DNA of 64,000 bases, from assembly GCF_025685605.1 (NCBI RefSeq), contig NZ_JAGTUT010000001.1, positions 4,588,001 through 4,652,000 on the forward strand, in the 5' to 3' direction. Positions 34,773-44,519 of this stretch are shown here, in pieces (the stretch's first letter is position 1; every line of letters begins with the position of its first letter). Below the pieces are notes generated by a model. It did not search any database. It was not told the origin of the DNA and saw nothing but the letters and a program-made list of their open reading frames with translations. A program made the position numbers and the translations under genes. The DNA is from Granulicella arctica (GTDB lineage Bacteria; Acidobacteriota; Terriglobia; Terriglobales; Acidobacteriaceae).

Positions 34773-35756
34773 CTATGTCGGACATTGAGTTAACGTCTTT
34801 CGGGGATGGTCGGGAGAGTTCAGGAGAGATGGGAACCGAACTGACGCTTCGTACTCCGCGATGACTCGGCTGATGAATCCTGCTGTTCCGCTAATCATGA
34901 TGTCCGTCAGTGCCGCCATGTGCGGAGTAATCAGAGCCTGCGGGAACGTGAGAAGCCGGTTGGCAGCCTCAAGCGGTTCGTGCCGTACCACATCCAGGCC
35001 AACGGCGGCGATATGCCCGCTTTCGAGAGCGGCGCAAAGAGCATCTTCGTCCACCAGCATGCCACGAGCAACGTTGACGATCACCGCACCGCGTTTCATC
35101 CCGGCGATGACCGCAGCGCTGATGAGGTTCTGGTTCTCCGCGCTTGCTCGGACGCAGATGATGATGAAGTCCGCATCTGCAACGGCAACCAGCAGCTTAT
35201 CTGCAGCGAAGGCGGTGACCCCGGCGGGTGCGTGCTCCGGGTGCTCATCCGTAGCTAGCAGTAGCATACCGAAGGCACGTAAGCGCTCAGCAACCTGCAG
35301 ACCGATGCTTCCCAGGCCGACGATGCAAACAGTCTTTCCGTTCAGAGCGGAGTGAAGCCTCGGTGCCGCCGTCCCACGGCCATCTGAATCGATGACGCGG
35401 CCAAGCTGCCGTGAAGCACCTAGAAGCAGGAGCACGGCAAACTCGGCCACTGAAGTTGCATTCCCGGTCAAGTCGGATGGCGCGTACGAAACCCATATGC
35501 CCAACCGATTAGCAGCCGCCAGATCGACTGTTTCATAACCTGTGCTGGTCGTTTGTATTAGTCCGAGCTTCGGCTGGCTCTCGAGTTGCACACTCGTCAC
35601 GGCTCCGCTGACGAGGAGGACATCCAGGTCTTCACAGGGAGGCGTTTCGCCCTCCGGCCAAAGCAGCACTTCATGAGGCGACAGGCAGTCTCGCAACTGA
35701 TTGCCCATCTGTAAGGTCATATCGTTCTCTTTACCGTGGAGAAAGCCAATCTTCAT
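34773..35756 (-). CDS. D-2-hydroxyacid dehydrogenase
   Basis: NAD-dependent oxidoreductase of 327 residues. The cofactor motif is IVGLGSIGLQVAERL; the catalytic arginine is near CVRASAENQNLI, the glutamate near HEPLEAANRL and the histidine in ITPHMA. It starts MKIGFLHGKENDM. The substrate is not determined; glyoxylate, hydroxypyruvate, lactate or phosphonate are all possible in the family. Opposite strand to the glycogen phosphorylase and to the HAD gene, so it stands alone. Confidence 0.88.
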   Translation of the reverse strand: MKIGFLHGKENDMTLQMGNQLRDCLSPHEVLLWPEGETPPCEDLDVLLVSGAVTSVQLESQPKLGLIQTTSTGYETVDLAAANRLGIWVSYAPSDLTGNATSVAEFAVLLLLGASRQLGRVIDSDGRGTAAPRLHSALNGKTVCIVGLGSIGLQVAERLRAFGMLLLATDEHPEHAPAGVTAFAADKLLVAVADADFIIICVRASAENQNLISAAVIAGMKRGAVIVNVARGMLVDEDALCAALESGHIAAVGLDVVRHEPLEAANRLLTFPQALITPHMAALTDIMISGTAGFISRVIAEYEASVRFPSLLNSPDHPRKTLTQCPT

Positions 35757-35887
35757 TTTGTCCTCAAGAGTCCCGCAAAGCAGCCTAATCAGTGGAAGGT
35801 CAGTTGCCGGTCAGAGTAGATGGTAGGTCGGGCGACTTCTCAGAACTGTTCCGTTTTGCTCAGCTAACTTCATCGTTGCGGTTGAGG

Positions 35888-36681
35888 GTGAATGCAGCGG
35901 ATGTTTGCGTCGCTCATTGCGAAGAAAGGGGGCTAATCATCAAGCGACTCATCGTGTTCGATTTGGATGGCACTCTCGCACAAAGCAAGTCGCCCATCGA
36001 CCCCCAAGTGTCGGCCCTCCTCCAGGATCTGCTTGGCTTTATGAACGTGGCCGTGATCTCCGGAGGAGACTGGCCGCAGTTTGAGAAGCAAGTGCTTTTG
36101 CACCTTCCTCCAGGGGATTACCTTGCAGGTCTGTCCCTCTTACCGACGTGTGGCACCAAGTTTTTCCGATACTCCGGTCAATGGAAGAAGCTGTATTCGG
36201 AGGACTTCACCCAGGAAGAGAAAAGCAAAATCATCGCGGCGTTCAACGAAGCAGTGGATGGGGCCGGCTTCAAAGCGCAGAAACTTTGGGGAGATGCGAT
36301 TGAGGACCGGGGAAGCCAAATCACCTACTCGGCTCTTGGGCAGCAGGCTCCGCTGGCGGAGAAGGTGAAGTGGGACCCTGATTACGTGAAACGGAAGAAG
36401 ATCAAGGCCTCCTTGGACAAGTTGCTGAGCGGCTTCTCCGTCCGCATGGGAGGCGCGACTTCGATCGATGTCACGAAGCCTGGTATCGATAAGGCCTACG
36501 GGATCGCGAAGCTTACCCTAATCCTCGACATAGCCAAGACTCAGATGATCTACGTCGGCGATGCAATCTTTCGGGAGGAAACGACTACCCGCCCAAACAA
36601 GCCGGGGTTCCGTCAATCGCAGTACAACACCCGAACGACACGAAGCTAGTCATCCAGACAGTCATCGCTTGTCTCTCGTAG
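35888..36681 (+). pseudogene. HAD-superfamily sugar phosphatase, frameshifted near the 3' end
   Basis: A HAD-IIB (phosphomannomutase-like) hydrolase. Motif I is IVFDLDGTLAQSK; SGGDWPQFE and LLPTCGTKFFRYSG follow. The reading frame reaches YVGDAIF at ~36,570 and is then shifted: as written it continues REETTTRPNKPGF to a stop at 36,649, but the next frame gives GGNDYPPKQAGVPSIAVQHP and ends at 36,681, which is the normal family ending. One missing base in the C/G run at 36,571-36,575 explains this. A sequencing or assembly error is possible. The start is unsure: GTG at 35,888 is given, while the family usually begins about 17 codons later (IIKRLIVFD), where no standard start codon exists. Confidence 0.75.
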
Positions 36682-36796
36682 ATCAGTACAGACCTTACAC
36701 AAATTCGCTTTGTATAGATTTGCTCATCCTCAAGGCGTCACTTCCGTCAGGATAGGAAGACTGCCGCTACGCAGTCGGCTCGAAAGTCAGGTGCAG

Positions 36797-37435
36797 ATGA
36801 AACGCCAGTCACCGATCACGACACTGTTTGTTGATGTCGGCGAGGTATTGCTGACGAATGGCTGGGATCATCTCGCTCGCAAACGTGCTGCCAGGCATTT
36901 CCATTTGGATTGGGCAAGCATGGAAGAGAGACACCGGCTTGTCTTTGAAACCCATGAAGAAGGAAAGCTTACCTTCGAAGAGTACCTGCACTGGGTCGTG
37001 TTCTTTGAAAAGCGTTCCTTCACTAGGGCTCAATTCCAGGCGTTCTGGTTTGAGCAATCGAAACCTTATCCGAAGATGATTGATCTGATCGGCAAACTCA
37101 AGACTGAATACAAGCTCAAGATAGTGGTCGTGAGCAATGAATCGCGTGCCGTGAACGCCTTCCGTATTGAGAAATTCAAGCTGGACCTGCTGGTCGACAC
37201 CTTCGTCTCTTCTTGCTTCGTCGGCATGCGAAAGCCCGATTCGAACATTTTTAAGCTTGCTCTCGATCTCGCGCAGGCGAAGGCGTCGGAGACTCTTTTT
37301 ATCGACAACACACTTATGTTCACGCAGGTCGCGCAAAAGCTGGGGATTAGAAGCATCTTGCATACAACGTACAACTCCACCTGCACTGCGTTGTCAACCT
37401 ACGGGCTGAAAACCGGCAAGAACCTCTCTGTCTAG
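36797..37435 (+). CDS. HAD-superfamily hydrolase
   Basis: The product has 212 residues from the ATG at 36797. Motif I is TTLFVDVGEVLL, where the second Asp of DxD is replaced (DVGEV), motif II is VVSNES, the motif III lysine is in GMRKPDSNIF and motif IV is LFIDNT. The pattern is that of HAD-IA subfamily proteins such as sugar-phosphate phosphatases or epoxide-hydrolase-like members. It stands between the broken HAD gene and phosphoketolase, all on the + strand. The DVGEV form is common in this subgroup. The substrate is unknown. Confidence 0.82.
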   Translation: MKRQSPITTLFVDVGEVLLTNGWDHLARKRAARHFHLDWASMEERHRLVFETHEEGKLTFEEYLHWVVFFEKRSFTRAQFQAFWFEQSKPYPKMIDLIGKLKTEYKLKIVVVSNESRAVNAFRIEKFKLDLLVDTFVSSCFVGMRKPDSNIFKLALDLAQAKASETLFIDNTLMFTQVAQKLGIRSILHTTYNSTCTALSTYGLKTGKNLSV

Positions 37436-37500
37436 TCGGCAGCTCTCCGGACTTCGAAGCATAATGTTCCAGCTTTCACGACCATCAGGAGAATCGAAAG

Positions 37501-39945
37501 ATGCCCACGAAAACGCTCACTCAGGATCTCTTATTGCACGAGACGGTTGCCGTCATGGACGGGGAAGAGACCCTCAAGATTCCTACGCCTCTCGATCCGG
37601 AGCTGCTTCGCAGGATGAATGCCTACTGGCGCGCAGCAAACTACGTGTCTGTCGGCCAAATCTACCTCTATGAGAACCCGCTTCTGAAAGAGCCGCTAAC
37701 ACTGGCGCATGTCAAGCCGCTAGTGGTCTCGCATTGGGGCACCACACCCGGGCAGAACTTCATATACGTTCATCTGAACAGGGCCATCAACAAGTATGAC
37801 CTGAACATGTTCTACATTGCGGGTCCCGGGCACGGTGGCCCGGCGATCGTGGGGAACGTTTACCTGGAAGGAACCTGGACTGAGACTTACCCCAACGTAA
37901 CGCAGGATGAGGCGGGGCTGAAGAAGCTCTTCAAGCAGTTCTCGTTTCCTGGCGGCATCTCCAGCCATGTAGCCCCAACGACCCCGGGATCGATCCACGA
38001 GGGCGGCGAATTGGGCTACTCGCTCAGCCACGCCTTCGGCGCGGCGTTCGACAACCCTGACCTGGTTGTCGCCTGTGTGATCGGGGATGGAGAGGCCGAA
38101 ACGGCGTCGCTCGCAACCTCGTGGCACTCTAACAAGTTTCTCGATCCAAGAACCGATGGAGCCGTGCTGCCCATCCTGCACCTGAACGGATACAAAATCA
38201 GTAACCCGACCGTGCTCGCTCGCATCGAGCATGAGGAACTTGACCAGCTGCTGAGAGGCTACGGATGGAACCCCTATTTCGTCGAGGGAGACGATCCAGA
38301 AACGATGCACCAGCTCATGGCTGCCACCCTCGATCACGTGATCGAGGAGATCCGCGGCGTTCAGGAGGAAGCACGTACCAACACGACCACAACACGGCCT
38401 CGTTGGCCGATGATTGTCTTGAAATCGCCGAAAGGCTGGACCGGACCGAAGATCGTGGACGGCCTGCAGATTGAGGGGACTTTCCGCTCTCATCAGGTGC
38501 CGCTGCTGGTCGATGCCCAGCATCCAGACCACGTTGGTCTGCTTGAGGAGTGGATGAAGAGCTACAAAGCAGAAGAGCTCTTCGATCAGAACGGCCGGCT
38601 CATCCCGGAGCTGGCGGAACTGGCGCCCAAGGGCAATCGCCGCATGGGAGCGAATCCTCACGCCAACGGTGGAGTTCTCTTGCACGATCTGGAGATGCCA
38701 GATTTCCACGAGCACGCGGTGATCGTCACGTCACCTGGCGCAGTGCAGATCGAAGACACCCTCATCTTGGGGGCGTTCCTCAGAGATGTAGCGAAGCTCA
38801 ATGAAGACAAGCACAACTTCCGTGTCTTCGGTCCAGACGAAACGATTTCCAACCTGCTGCAGGCGGTCTTCGAGGTCACGGATCGTCAGTGGGACGCACG
38901 CGAGTTCGGCAACGACGAGTTTCTGGCTCCGGCGGGTCGTGTTCTCGATTCAATGCTGAGCGAAAACCAGTGTGAGGGTTGGCTTGAGGGTTATCTGCTC
39001 ACCGGACGGCACGGCATTTTCAATAGCTACGAAGCATTCATCCGGATCGTCGATTCGATGTTCAGCCAGCACGCGAAGTGGCTGAAGGTCTGCCGCGAGC
39101 TGCCGTGGCGTCGCGACATCTCGTCGCTGAATTATCTGCTCGCATCCCATGTCTGGCAGCAGGACCATAATGGCTTCACTCACCAGGACCCCGGCTTCCT
39201 CGACCATGTCATCAATAAGAAGGCAGACATCGTGCGTTGCTACCTGCCAGCCGATGCCAACTGCTTGCTGTCCGTGACAGACCACTGCCTCAGAAGCAGA
39301 AACTACGTCAACGTGATCATCGCCGGAAAGCACGCGCTCCCGCAATGGCTGACCATGGATGCCGCCGTCGTGCATTGCACGGAAGGCATCGGTATCTGGC
39401 AGTGGGCCAGCAATGACCAAGAGACTGAGCCGGATGTTGTCATGGCATGCTGTGGAGACACGCCCACGCTCGAGATCATGGCTGCAGTCTCGATTCTGCG
39501 GGAACACCTGCCGGAACTGAAGATCCGTGTCGTCAATGTGGTCGACCTGATGAAGTTGCAGCCCAGCACGGAACACCCACACGGACTTACGGACAAGGAC
39601 TATGACTCGCTGTTCACTAAGGACAAGCACATCATCTTCGGATTTCACGGATATCCGTGGCTGATCCATCGCCTCACGTATGCCCGTAACAACCGCAACC
39701 TGCACGTGCGCGGGTACAAGGAAGAGGGAACAATCACAACACCCTTCGACATGAGGGTGCAGAACGATTTGGATCGCTTCCACCTGGTGCAGGATGTAGT
39801 GGATCGTGTACCCAATCTAGGGTCGAAGGGGGCTTATCTGAAACAGCAGATGAAAGACAAGCTCATCATCCACAAGCACTACATTGATGCGCACGGCCAA
39901 GACATGCCAGAGATACTGAATTGGAAATGGGACGGTGCGAAATGA
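37501..39945 (+). CDS. xfp: Xylulose-5-P/fructose-6-P phosphoketolase
   Basis: Thiamine-diphosphate enzyme of 814 residues with AGGAGA upstream. It splits xylulose-5-P or fructose-6-P with phosphate, giving acetyl phosphate and glyceraldehyde-3-P or erythrose-4-P. Conserved parts are ISSHVAPTTPGSIHEGGELG, the ThDP motif VIGDGEAETAS...HLNGYKISNP, and QDHNGFTHQDPGF. It overlaps the aldolase gene by ATGA. Acetyl phosphate would need an acetate kinase, not seen in this window, to make ATP. Confidence 0.95.
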   Translation: MPTKTLTQDLLLHETVAVMDGEETLKIPTPLDPELLRRMNAYWRAANYVSVGQIYLYENPLLKEPLTLAHVKPLVVSHWGTTPGQNFIYVHLNRAINKYDLNMFYIAGPGHGGPAIVGNVYLEGTWTETYPNVTQDEAGLKKLFKQFSFPGGISSHVAPTTPGSIHEGGELGYSLSHAFGAAFDNPDLVVACVIGDGEAETASLATSWHSNKFLDPRTDGAVLPILHLNGYKISNPTVLARIEHEELDQLLRGYGWNPYFVEGDDPETMHQLMAATLDHVIEEIRGVQEEARTNTTTTRPRWPMIVLKSPKGWTGPKIVDGLQIEGTFRSHQVPLLVDAQHPDHVGLLEEWMKSYKAEELFDQNGRLIPELAELAPKGNRRMGANPHANGGVLLHDLEMPDFHEHAVIVTSPGAVQIEDTLILGAFLRDVAKLNEDKHNFRVFGPDETISNLLQAVFEVTDRQWDAREFGNDEFLAPAGRVLDSMLSENQCEGWLEGYLLTGRHGIFNSYEAFIRIVDSMFSQHAKWLKVCRELPWRRDISSLNYLLASHVWQQDHNGFTHQDPGFLDHVINKKADIVRCYLPADANCLLSVTDHCLRSRNYVNVIIAGKHALPQWLTMDAAVVHCTEGIGIWQWASNDQETEPDVVMACCGDTPTLEIMAAVSILREHLPELKIRVVNVVDLMKLQPSTEHPHGLTDKDYDSLFTKDKHIIFGFHGYPWLIHRLTYARNNRNLHVRGYKEEGTITTPFDMRVQNDLDRFHLVQDVVDRVPNLGSKGAYLKQQMKDKLIIHKHYIDAHGQDMPEILNWKWDGAK

Positions 39946-41018
39946 ACACCCAATCTCTCATCGATACTTCAAATAAAATGGTCGCTGACGGAAAAGGTTT
40001 GCTGGCGATCGACGAGAGCACCGGCACCTGCAATGAGAGATTTGAGCAGGCCGGCATCCCGCAGACTGAAGAGATGAGGCGCAGCTACCGAGATCTCATC
40101 GTCAGCACGCCTGGCATTTCGGAATCGATCAGCGGCATGATCCTCTTCGATGAAACGATCCGCCAGCGAACCGGTGAAGGGATCCCATTCGCTGAAGCTC
40201 TTACCCAGAAGGGAATCATCCCCGGAATAAAAGTGGACGTGGGTGCAAAGCCTCTGGCCGGATTCCCCGGAGAGAAGGTCACCGAGGGTTTAGACGGCTT
40301 GCGCGAACGCCTCTCGAACTACTTCGCAATGGGTGCACGGTTTGCCAAGTGGCGTGCAGTCCTCACCATCGGCAGGGAAATCCCGAGCCGCGGGTGCATA
40401 CAGGCCAATGCAGACGCGCTTGCCCGTTATGCAGCGCTATGCCAGGAAACGGGTCTCGTCCCGGTCGTCGAGCCCGAGGTGCTCATGGAGGGCACGCATA
40501 CCCTGGAGACCTGTCGCGTCGTTACGGAGCAGGTGCTGCGCTGCGTCTTTGAAGAACTTGTCGCGCAACGGGTACTGCTGGAGGGCCTAATCCTCAAGCC
40601 CAACATGGTGCTTCCCGGCCTGGACTGCCCCATACAGGAATCGGTCGACGAGGTGGCGGACGCTACGATGCACTGTCTCCGCCGCACCGTTCCGGCCGCC
40701 GTTGCAGGGGTGGCGTTCCTGTCGGGTGGTCAGTCCGGTGGGCTTGCCTCGGCGCGTCTTAACGCTATGCACCTCAACCACATGGCAAGATTGCCCTGGG
40801 CGGTCGGATTCTCTTTCGGTCGCGCAATCCAACAGCCCGCGCTAAGTATCTGGGATGGTTCTCCGGCAAACTCGCGGGCTGCTCAGCGAGCTCTTTACCA
40901 TCGCGCTGCGTGCAACCGCGCGGCGCGGTTTGGGGAGTACACGCTGCAGTTCGAAAGCGACGCCGCGCAGGTGCTTCCGCCTGCCATACCTGAAGCCGTA
41001 TTCGCGGGTGTTGTGTAG
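39942..41018 (+). CDS. Fructose-bisphosphate aldolase, class I (eukaryote-type)
   Basis: Schiff-base aldolase of 358 residues. It starts at the ATG overlapping the phosphoketolase stop (ATGA). Conserved segments are GKGLLAIDEST, ILFDETIRQ, and the active-site lysine in GLILKPNMVLPGLDC; a SGGQS motif follows. It interconverts fructose-1,6-bisphosphate and triose phosphates. It sits between phosphoketolase and triosephosphate isomerase, so it likely returns triose phosphate to the hexose pool. A fructose bisphosphatase is not seen here. Confidence 0.93.
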   Translation: MNTQSLIDTSNKMVADGKGLLAIDESTGTCNERFEQAGIPQTEEMRRSYRDLIVSTPGISESISGMILFDETIRQRTGEGIPFAEALTQKGIIPGIKVDVGAKPLAGFPGEKVTEGLDGLRERLSNYFAMGARFAKWRAVLTIGREIPSRGCIQANADALARYAALCQETGLVPVVEPEVLMEGTHTLETCRVVTEQVLRCVFEELVAQRVLLEGLILKPNMVLPGLDCPIQESVDEVADATMHCLRRTVPAAVAGVAFLSGGQSGGLASARLNAMHLNHMARLPWAVGFSFGRAIQQPALSIWDGSPANSRAAQRALYHRAACNRAARFGEYTLQFESDAAQVLPPAIPEAVFAGVV

Positions 41019-41827
41019 TGGGGACCAACGTCCGTCGCAAAACAATCGTAGCCAATTGGAAGATGCACACGTCGACAGCCGAAGCCGCGCAATTAGCTAA
41101 TGGAATCGTCAAGGGGCTCAGTCCTGAAGAGCGCGTATCGGTGATCCTTTGTCCCCCGTTTCCCTATCTCGCGCTGGTCGGCGAACTCCTGAGAAATACT
41201 CAGATCCAGCTCGGCGCTCAGAACATGTACCCGGCAAACGACGGCGCCTTCACCGGCGAGGTAAGCCCCACGATGCTGCTTGACCTCGGTTGCAAGTATG
41301 TGATCCTCGGCCATAGCGAACGCCGACATGTTCTAGGGGAATCGGATGAGTTCATCAACAATAAGGTCAGGTTTGCGTTGGCGGCCGGGCTGGATGTGAT
41401 CCTATGTGTGGGAGAAACTCTGGACCAGCGCAACAGCAAACAAACGGAAGTAGTGATTGACCACCAACTCAACTCTGGGCTGGCCAACGTCGCCGAAGCC
41501 GAGCTGCTCCGCATCAGTGTCGCCTACGAGCCGGTCTGGGCCATCGGCAACGCGGAGCACCATGCCACTCCGCAGCAAGCCGCAGAAGCGCATGCGATGC
41601 TGAGAACCCGCTTTGCTCAGATATTTGGAAAGTCGGCTGCGGGAGCGCTGACAATCCAATACGGCGGGAGCGTTGTACCCGCAGACGCAGCCGCAGTCCT
41701 AAGCCAGCCCGGCGTCGACGGCGCTTTGATCGGCGGTGCCAGTCTGAAGGCTGAGGATTTCTTATCGATCTTAGGTGCAGCCGTGGGTTGTTTCCGGAAC
41801 GACTTCGAATCGGGCAGCTACTCCTAG
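41018..41827 (+). CDS. tpiA: Triosephosphate isomerase
   Basis: TIM-barrel isomerase of 269 residues, with a GTG start overlapping the aldolase stop (TAGTG). Active-site parts are VANWKMH (Lys), ILGHSERR (His), VAYEPVWAIGN (Glu) and QYGGSV for phosphate binding. It is probably a second copy in addition to a housekeeping gene elsewhere, given its place in this special operon. It forms the phosphoketolase - aldolase - isomerase unit. Confidence 0.94.
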   Translation: MGTNVRRKTIVANWKMHTSTAEAAQLANGIVKGLSPEERVSVILCPPFPYLALVGELLRNTQIQLGAQNMYPANDGAFTGEVSPTMLLDLGCKYVILGHSERRHVLGESDEFINNKVRFALAAGLDVILCVGETLDQRNSKQTEVVIDHQLNSGLANVAEAELLRISVAYEPVWAIGNAEHHATPQQAAEAHAMLRTRFAQIFGKSAAGALTIQYGGSVVPADAAAVLSQPGVDGALIGGASLKAEDFLSILGAAVGCFRNDFESGSYS

Positions 41828-41884
41828 CTCCACACGATCGGGTCCGGCGTTCAGGCCTTTCCTTATTTCAAAGAAGGAGGAACC

Positions 41885-44371
41885 ATGAGCTCTGACACAG
41901 CCTCTACCGGTGCGGAATCTGACATCGGCTCGCGGAGCAACGCGCCGAACCTCCCGCCTCAGGCCGAACTCGATCCGGTTTGCGGTATGAAGATTGATCC
42001 GAGCAGCGCAATGCACTTGGAATACTGCCGCAAGACTTACTTTTTCTGCAGTTCGGAATGTGCCGCCAAATTCCGCGAGATGCCTGAAAAATACATCCAG
42101 CCGAAGATGGCGACTGCGAAACCGGCCACGCCGGTTTCGCCAGCGAAGACGAATGGCTACATCTGCCCTATGCACCCCGAGGTGCATCGAGATGATCCGG
42201 GCGACTGCCCGCAGTGCGGCATGGCGCTCGAACGGGAAACGTTGACCGCCCCTCCAAGCAGCCCGCAATACACCTGCCCCATGCATCATCAGATTGTTCG
42301 AGACGAGCCAGGGAACTGCCCAATTTGCGGCATGACGCTGGAGCCCGTGACGGTCACGGTAAACGAGGCGAATCCCGAACTCGACAGCATGACGCGGCGG
42401 TTCTGGATTGGTGCAGTCCTGACGCTCCCACTGCTCGCCATCATGGTCTCTGACCTCCTGCCTACCCATCCGATCCAAGGGCTCTTAAAGGGTTCGTTAC
42501 TTGGCTGGTTTGAACTTGCCATCGCTTCACCGGTCGTTCTCTGGGGAGGCTGGCCATTCTTTCGGCGGGGCTGGGCGTCCATTGTGAGCCGAAACCTCAA
42601 CATGTTCACCCTCATCTCGATTGGGGCCGGCTCTGCCTACCTGTACAGCGTCGTGGCTGTCTTTATGCCACAACTCTTCCCAGGATCGTTCCGCGACATG
42701 TCCGGTCAATTGGGCCTCTACTTCGAGGCTGCAGCCGTCATCACGGTACTCGTCTTGCTGGGCCAGGTCTTGGAATTGAAAGCGCGTAGCCAGACCAGTA
42801 GCGCGATCATAATGTTGCTCGGATTAGCACCCAAGACGGCACGACGCATCTCGGCAAACGGCCAGGAGCAAGATGTAAACCTGAATCAAATTCAGGTAGG
42901 CGACATTCTGAGAGTCCGCCCAGGTGAAAAGGTTCCAACGGACGGTGTCTTGACTGATGGCAGTAGCTCCGTGGACGAGTCGATGGTCAGCGGAGAACCC
43001 ATCCCTGTTGAAAAGACCAAAGATGCAAAGGTCATCGGCGGCACGATCAACGGCACGGGCAGCTTCGTCATGAGGACTGAGCGCATCGGCGCTGACACTC
43101 TCCTCGCCCAGATCGTAAAGATGGTCAGCGAAGCACAGCGAACCCGCGCGCCCATCCAGCGGCTCGCGGATACCGTCGCCTCCTACTTCGTTCCAGCCGT
43201 ACTTGTCTCTGCGGTCATCACATTCATCACATGGGCGATTTATGGGCCGCAGCCTCACTACGCCCATGCACTCGTAAATGCGGTGGCCGTGCTCATCATC
43301 GCCTGCCCGTGTGCATTGGGACTCGCAACGCCGATGGCGATCATGGTGGGAACGGGTCGAGGCGCCGGAGAGGGCATCCTCATCCGCAACGCTGAAGCAC
43401 TGGAGATTCTGGAGAAGGTGAACACGCTTGTAGTCGATAAGACCGGAACGCTGACAGTCGGCAAGCCGGTACTCACCGCCCTCATCCCAGCCGAAGGCTT
43501 CGACGAGGCCAATCTCTTACAACTTACGTCAAGTCTCGAAAAGGCAAGTGAGCATCCTCTGGCGGCAGCCATCCTTGCGGCGGCCCAAGACAAGAAGGTT
43601 GAGCTGCTGACCGTCGATGCATTCCAGTCCGTGACCGGAAAGGGCGTTACCGGGACAATTCAGGGTAAGAAGATCTCCATCGGAAATGTAACCCTTATGG
43701 GTGAACTGGGAGCTTCCATCGAGACTTTGCGCGAGAAGGCGGAGGTTCTACAAGCCGAAGGGCAAACCGTGATGTACGTCGCATCAGACGGACGTGTCGC
43801 AGGTTTCGTCGCAGTTTCTGACCCCATCAAGGATTCGACAGCGGAGGCAATTGAACAGCTCAAGAAAGAGGGAATCAAGGTCGTTATGGTGACGGGCGAC
43901 AATCACAAGACAGCCGCGGCCATCGCGAAGAAGCTGGGCATCGACTTCGAGGCTGACGTTCTCCCCGAGAAGAAGGCCGAGGTGGTGAAGAAGCTCCAAG
44001 CGGCCGGTGCAATCGTCGCAATGGCCGGGGACGGCGTGAACGACGCTCCCGCTCTCGCGCAAGCCCAGGTCGGCATCGCGATGGGGACGGGCACAGATGT
44101 AGCAATGGAAACAGGCGGCATCACCCTCATCGAGGGAGACCTTCGAGGCATCGTCAAAGCTAGAAGGCTAAGCCAGCACACGATGAGCAACATTCGGCAG
44201 AATCTCTTCTTTGCCTTCTTCTACAACGCTCTTGGGGTCCCGTTAGCTGCCGGAGTGCTCTACCCCTTCTTTGGGCTCCTGTTGAGTCCTATGATTGCCG
44301 CTGCTGCGATGAGCTTCAGCTCAGTTTCGGTAATTGGCAATTCTTTACGGCTTCGAAGCGCGAAGCTCTGA
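41885..44371 (+). CDS. Copper/silver P1B-type ATPase with YHS and two CPMH domains
   Basis: Heavy-metal pump of 828 residues with AAGGAGG upstream. The N-terminal YHS domain (about 33-75, LDPVCGMKIDP and FFCSSECAAKF) is followed by two heavy-metal-binding domains, YICPMHPEVHRDDPG..CGM (about 95-120) and YTCPMHHQIVRDEPG..CGM (about 130-155). The core has the CPC motif in IIACPCALGLATPMA, TGE as VSGEPIPVEK, the phosphorylated Asp in VVDKTGTLT, the SEHPLA site and GDGVNDAPAL. It exports Cu+ or Ag+ from the cytoplasm. It follows tpiA by 57 bp and may belong to that operon. Confidence 0.93.
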   Translation: MSSDTASTGAESDIGSRSNAPNLPPQAELDPVCGMKIDPSSAMHLEYCRKTYFFCSSECAAKFREMPEKYIQPKMATAKPATPVSPAKTNGYICPMHPEVHRDDPGDCPQCGMALERETLTAPPSSPQYTCPMHHQIVRDEPGNCPICGMTLEPVTVTVNEANPELDSMTRRFWIGAVLTLPLLAIMVSDLLPTHPIQGLLKGSLLGWFELAIASPVVLWGGWPFFRRGWASIVSRNLNMFTLISIGAGSAYLYSVVAVFMPQLFPGSFRDMSGQLGLYFEAAAVITVLVLLGQVLELKARSQTSSAIIMLLGLAPKTARRISANGQEQDVNLNQIQVGDILRVRPGEKVPTDGVLTDGSSSVDESMVSGEPIPVEKTKDAKVIGGTINGTGSFVMRTERIGADTLLAQIVKMVSEAQRTRAPIQRLADTVASYFVPAVLVSAVITFITWAIYGPQPHYAHALVNAVAVLIIACPCALGLATPMAIMVGTGRGAGEGILIRNAEALEILEKVNTLVVDKTGTLTVGKPVLTALIPAEGFDEANLLQLTSSLEKASEHPLAAAILAAAQDKKVELLTVDAFQSVTGKGVTGTIQGKKISIGNVTLMGELGASIETLREKAEVLQAEGQTVMYVASDGRVAGFVAVSDPIKDSTAEAIEQLKKEGIKVVMVTGDNHKTAAAIAKKLGIDFEADVLPEKKAEVVKKLQAAGAIVAMAGDGVNDAPALAQAQVGIAMGTGTDVAMETGGITLIEGDLRGIVKARRLSQHTMSNIRQNLFFAFFYNALGVPLAAGVLYPFFGLLLSPMIAAAAMSFSSVSVIGNSLRLRSAKL

Positions 44372-44519
44372 GGCCCTATTCGAGCGCGTAGCGAATTGCG
44401 AGAACAGGGTAGCTCCTTGATCGCAGGAGTGGCACGCCTGATCTTGATCCTTGCCGCCGAACGCTTTTACGAAGGCCCTTTCTCCTTAGACCATCGGAAA
44501 TCTCTGAGTGGTGGAAACT

